From Bradyrhizobium sp. (GTDB taxonomy: Bacteria > Pseudomonadota > Alphaproteobacteria > Rhizobiales > Xanthobacteraceae), in NCBI RefSeq assembly GCF_016213215.1, contig NZ_JACRAW010000019.1, forward strand, positions 1 to 64,000: 64,000 bases of DNA, written 5' to 3'. The notes beneath the pieces are model-generated. The model saw nothing but the letters and a program-made list of their open reading frames with translations, did not search any database and was not told the origin of the DNA. Shown here in pieces: positions 60,977 through 64,000 of this stretch. The translations under genes and the position numbers were made by a program. Every line of letters starts with the position of its first letter. Position 1 is the first letter of the stretch.

Positions 60977-63115
60977 ATGAAGACATTCCTCACCGTCAAG
61001 CTCGCCCTGCTTCCGTTTGCGGTGTTCTGGCTCCTGCTCGGCGCGAACCGCGCCGAATGGGCCATCGGCTTTGCCTTCGTGCTGTCGCTGGCCGGCAATC
61101 TGCGGCGGCTCTACCGCGGCGAGTTTGCGCTGCTCGAAGCGTTCGGCTTTGCGCTGTTCATGATCCTCGGCCAGGCGCAGATGCTCGCACCGGAATGGAC
61201 CGCAGCCAACGCGCTGTGGCTGTCGTTCGCGGGGCTCGGCGCCGCCAGCCTGATCAGCGTCGCGCTCGGCCGGCCGTGGACGGCCGACTATTCGCGCGCA
61301 GCTTATCCCGATAGCGCCGGAACGGTGCAGTTTCGCCTGATCAACGCGGCGATCACGGGGCTATGGGGAATCCTGTTCCTCGCCACCGCCCTCTGCCGCT
61401 GGTCGGGCGTCTCGCACTGGGTCACGACGGCCATTTTCGTTGGCGGCGCGCTGGCTTCGATCTTCGGTCCGCGGCTTGCGATTGGCTTGCTGCTGCGGCG
61501 CATGCGTGCCGGGCGGGAAACCTTTCATTGGCCCGCGCCGTCGTTTGCGCAAGCGCCCGGCACCGATTGCGACGTTGCGGTTATCGGCGCTGGTGTCGGT
61601 GGTCTGACGGCCGCGGCCCTGCTCGCGGACGCCGGTCACCGGGTCATGGTCTTCGACCATCATGTCGCACCCGGCGGCTTCTGCCACATGTTCCTGCGCA
61701 AGGCGCATTACGACAACAAGCCCGTGCTCTATCGCTTCGATGCCGGTCCCCACGATTTCTCCGGTGTGTGGCCGGGCGGAACGGTCAGCGGGCTGTTGGA
61801 GCGGCTCGGGGTCGCCGATCGGCTGCAATGGAAGAGGGTGCGGCACACCTATTTGTTCGCGGGCGAACGCATCGACGTGCCCGAAGACTGGCACGACTAT
61901 GTGATGCTGTTGTGCGCCAAATTCCCCGCCAGCGCCGCGGGCATTCGCGCCCTGTTCGAGACCCTCCACGCCATCTTCGACGATATGTACTCGACCGGCA
62001 AAGGTCGTTCCGGCATTCCGGGCATGCCCGAGACGATCGAGGAATTGCTCGCCTTTCCCAAGGATCACCCCAACGCCTTTCGCTGGATGAACGAGCCTTT
62101 CGACAAGCTGGTCGCGGCCCATGTCAGCGATCCCGCCGTGATCAAGCTTCTCTATGCGCTCTCGGGCTATCTCGGCGACGGCAGCGAGCGCCTGACCTGC
62201 GGGCAGATGGCGCCGATCTTCGGCTACTACTTCAAGGGCGGCTATTACCCGGCCGGCGGATCGGGGCGCTTTGCCGATGTGCTGGTGGAGGCGATCGAAG
62301 AGCGCGGCGGCAAGGTTCACCTCAAGACCGGCGTCGAGCGTATCCTGGTCGAAGACGGCTGTGCCGCCGGGCTCGTCCTGCGCGATGGCAGGACGATCCG
62401 CGCTCGCGCAGTGGTTTCCAACGCCGACATCAAGCGCACCTTTCTCGAACTCGTCGATCCCGCCTTGCTGCCGGCGGACTTCCGCGACCGGATCGCCAAA
62501 GCCGAGCCTTCCAATTCCGCCTTCAGCGTCCATCTCGGGGTCGACTTCGATCCGGAGCTTGCGCCCGCCGTTCACGCCGGCGGCGTCGGCATCGCGATGA
62601 TGTCCAAGCTCGATCCGTCCGCCGCTCCTCAGGGCCATGCGACGCTGGCCCTGATCAAGCTCGTTCCCTACGACCGCGCGAAGGGCTGGTTCCCGCCCGA
62701 TGGCAGCGAGGACTGGAAGGTGTGGCGGCGCTCCACTGACTATGAGGAACGCAAGCAGAAGCTCGGCGACGAGATGATCGCGGCAGCGGAAAAGGCGATT
62801 CCCGGCCTGTCGCAGCACATCGTCTACCGCACCGATGCCAGTCCCGTGACCTATGCGCGGTATGACTGGGCGAGTTCCGGCGCGATCTACGGCGTATCGC
62901 GGCAGGGCCGACTCAAGGGCTCGAAGTCTCCGCTGCCAAACCTCGTGATCGCCGGCGGCGGAAACGCAGGCGCCGGCGTCGAAGCAGTCGTGATCTCCGG
63001 CGCCGAGGCGGCCGAAGCGCTGGTGCCGGGATTGCTGTCCTCGGCAGGGCGACGTCCGGGGCCCGCACCCTCTATCCCGCGCTCGCCTGTGCGGAGCCCG
63101 CAAACGGCGTCGTGA
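60977..63115 (+). CDS. Membrane-anchored FAD-dependent oxidoreductase, carotenoid desaturase/CrtI-like
   Basis: A 712-residue protein with ~185 N-terminal residues of integral membrane helices (about six) fused to a CrtI/retinol-saturase-like flavin amine oxidase domain. The FAD dinucleotide motif is VAVIGAGVGGLTAAALLADAGHRVMVFDHH (positions ~198-226), preceded by CDV. GGYYPAGGSGRFADVLVEAIEERGGKV, and a C-terminal FAD-closing PNLVIAGGGNAGAGVEAVVISG also match. ATG 60977 follows CCGGAGGCGCGC; a 49-codon extension upstream is rejected. Reaction unknown: saturation or desaturation of an isoprenoid or fatty ketone is possible. Confidence 0.88.
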   Translation: MKTFLTVKLALLPFAVFWLLLGANRAEWAIGFAFVLSLAGNLRRLYRGEFALLEAFGFALFMILGQAQMLAPEWTAANALWLSFAGLGAASLISVALGRPWTADYSRAAYPDSAGTVQFRLINAAITGLWGILFLATALCRWSGVSHWVTTAIFVGGALASIFGPRLAIGLLLRRMRAGRETFHWPAPSFAQAPGTDCDVAVIGAGVGGLTAAALLADAGHRVMVFDHHVAPGGFCHMFLRKAHYDNKPVLYRFDAGPHDFSGVWPGGTVSGLLERLGVADRLQWKRVRHTYLFAGERIDVPEDWHDYVMLLCAKFPASAAGIRALFETLHAIFDDMYSTGKGRSGIPGMPETIEELLAFPKDHPNAFRWMNEPFDKLVAAHVSDPAVIKLLYALSGYLGDGSERLTCGQMAPIFGYYFKGGYYPAGGSGRFADVLVEAIEERGGKVHLKTGVERILVEDGCAAGLVLRDGRTIRARAVVSNADIKRTFLELVDPALLPADFRDRIAKAEPSNSAFSVHLGVDFDPELAPAVHAGGVGIAMMSKLDPSAAPQGHATLALIKLVPYDRAKGWFPPDGSEDWKVWRRSTDYEERKQKLGDEMIAAAEKAIPGLSQHIVYRTDASPVTYARYDWASSGAIYGVSRQGRLKGSKSPLPNLVIAGGGNAGAGVEAVVISGAEAAEALVPGLLSSAGRRPGPAPSIPRSPVRSPQTAS

Positions 63116-63389
63116 ACGCTCTCGTCACGATCGTCTCGCGCACGCTCGTCTGGTGCTTCCGGCATCGCATTCCGGCCTCGGTCGATAGAAGTCCGACGGA
63201 ACGGGCGTGCGAATGCGCTGTGCATCGCGAATGCCGTCGTGCACGAGGCAGTTTCCCGCACGGCCGCCTCCGATGCCGGTTGCCTGATTTCGATTTCCGG
63301 GCCGTGGATGACGTCCGGGGCTGGCGATTACCCGGCTGCTTTGATATGGAATCGTCAAGCGCCGCAGCTATATATTGCGGGCGCCTCGC

Positions 63390-63466
<77 letters not shown>

Positions 63467-63961
63467 TCTTCTCCCTTCCGAGCCCCATCTTGGCAGGGCA
63501 TCCGCGCCGATTGCATTGACTCGATGCGCGGTTACTCGCCCAACCGCCGGTGCCTGCGCCAAGCGGTCATATTGCGGTAGACGATCGGCCGACCGGAGGA
63601 CATCGCTCATGTGGCCGTCTTCTGGGGCATCGATGATCACCGGCTCTTGCGCTAATCCAGGCGGCGGTAGAATCCGGCATCCGGAATATCTTTGGATGCG
63701 CAACCAGCGCGCCCCGTGCCTGGCCCGGAGAAGGCGGACATTTTCTCGGAAACGACGCTCTGAACCTGTTGATGGGAAATAGCTACAAACCTGCATCCGC
63801 CGAATGCTCATCAGCGAAGCCAGGTGGCGTGGAAGAAGTGGCGCGCTCGGCTGGCGTGGGCGCGGATCGCGGAGAGTGATGGCAAAGCGATACCATAACA
63901 GGTCTCTCCGATGGTCAATATTCACTTCTACCGACAAGACGACCGATAGCATGCGAAACAG
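63467..63961. other. Region between tRNA-Arg and the Hsp70 gene, no gene called
   Basis: About 495 bp. A stretch around 63525-63770 resembles a multi-copy Bradyrhizobium element (memory only). A minus-strand ORF (63425-63952) overlaps the tRNA and has no recognisable features, so it is not called. The promoter of the Hsp70 gene presumably lies at the right end, not resolved. Confidence 0.4.
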
Positions 63962-64000
63962 ATGATCGTCGGCATTGATCTAGGCACCACTAACAGTCTG
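63962..64000 (+). CDS. Hsp70-family protein, first 13 codons only (HscC-like)
   Basis: The last 39 bases start ATG and read MIVGIDLGTTNSL, the universal N-terminal phosphate-1 motif of DnaK/Hsp70 ATPases. The short leader with the motif from residue 5 is more like HscC than DnaK (which has MGKVIGIDLGTTNSC). The rest lies outside the window. Identity as an Hsp70 is clear, subclass is a guess. Confidence 0.8.
   Translation, partial: MIVGIDLGTTNSL

Overview
The window is a 64 kb chromosomal segment of a GC-rich alphaproteobacterium, most likely Bradyrhizobium or a close relative in Nitrobacteraceae. The basis is the gene content (cobS/cobT aerobic B12 chelatase, CarD, a FixK-like Crp/Fnr regulator with a perfect anaerobox, SUV3-like helicase next to an S4 protein and fdxA), the high GC third positions, and the many intergenic inverted repeats of the kind scattered through Bradyrhizobium genomes. 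The genus call is inference from memory of gene order and sequence style, not from a search.

Layout. 1-9980 is housekeeping: the 3' end of secA, an L,D-transpeptidase lipoprotein, accA, xerD, a 48-residue membrane peptide gene, the overlapping shikimate pair aroK-aroB, a CNNM/CBS membrane protein, bolA and a J-domain protein. 10266-11608 holds three minus-strand genes (two small unknowns and a DedA protein). 11895-16266 is cobS, a GNAT acetyltransferase, cobT and a Tat-exported esterase-like phytase protein, all tightly packed; cobT carries an in-frame TAA stop in its acidic linker. 16411-28090 is mixed: an OYE flavoprotein, an MgtC-like protein, a PilZ protein, a divergent HxlR-SCP2 regulator/acyl-CoA dehydrogenase pair, small exported proteins, YidB, a YeaQ-like protein, an XRE-cupin regulator, fasciclin and TspO.

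28404-38569 is an acyl-CoA catabolic region: SDR, two acyl-CoA dehydrogenases, two enoyl-CoA hydratases, an NDP-forming acyl-CoA synthetase, VOC proteins and an ABC substrate-binding protein without its permease. 38637-40920 encodes an exported nuclease-like protein and an M48 lipoprotein protease. 41072-43064 is a small group with a FixK-like regulator and a perfect TTGAT-N4-ATCAA box. 43328-48878 is carD, fdxA, an S4 RNA-binding protein and a 1152-residue helicase. 49724-51539 holds a DUF3108 protein and rpmB with a clear promoter and terminator.

51640-56300 is an accessory island with visibly lower GC and different codon use, placed just after the rpmB terminator. It encodes a Z1-type superfamily II ATPase, an overlapping 160-residue protein of unknown family, a DNA methyltransferase with motif I before SPPY, a frameshifted remnant with an RNFAAH (HEPN-like) motif, and a small unknown protein. 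This compact three-gene set is the best candidate for an undescribed defence or modification system here. 56441-64000 returns to host style: a DUF2235 hydrolase, a cupin, a Bug-type solute-binding protein, GYD and VOC proteins, a membrane-anchored carotenoid-desaturase-like flavoprotein behind two operator-like repeats, tRNA-Arg(CCT), and the first 13 codons of an Hsp70 (HscC-like) gene cut by the window edge.
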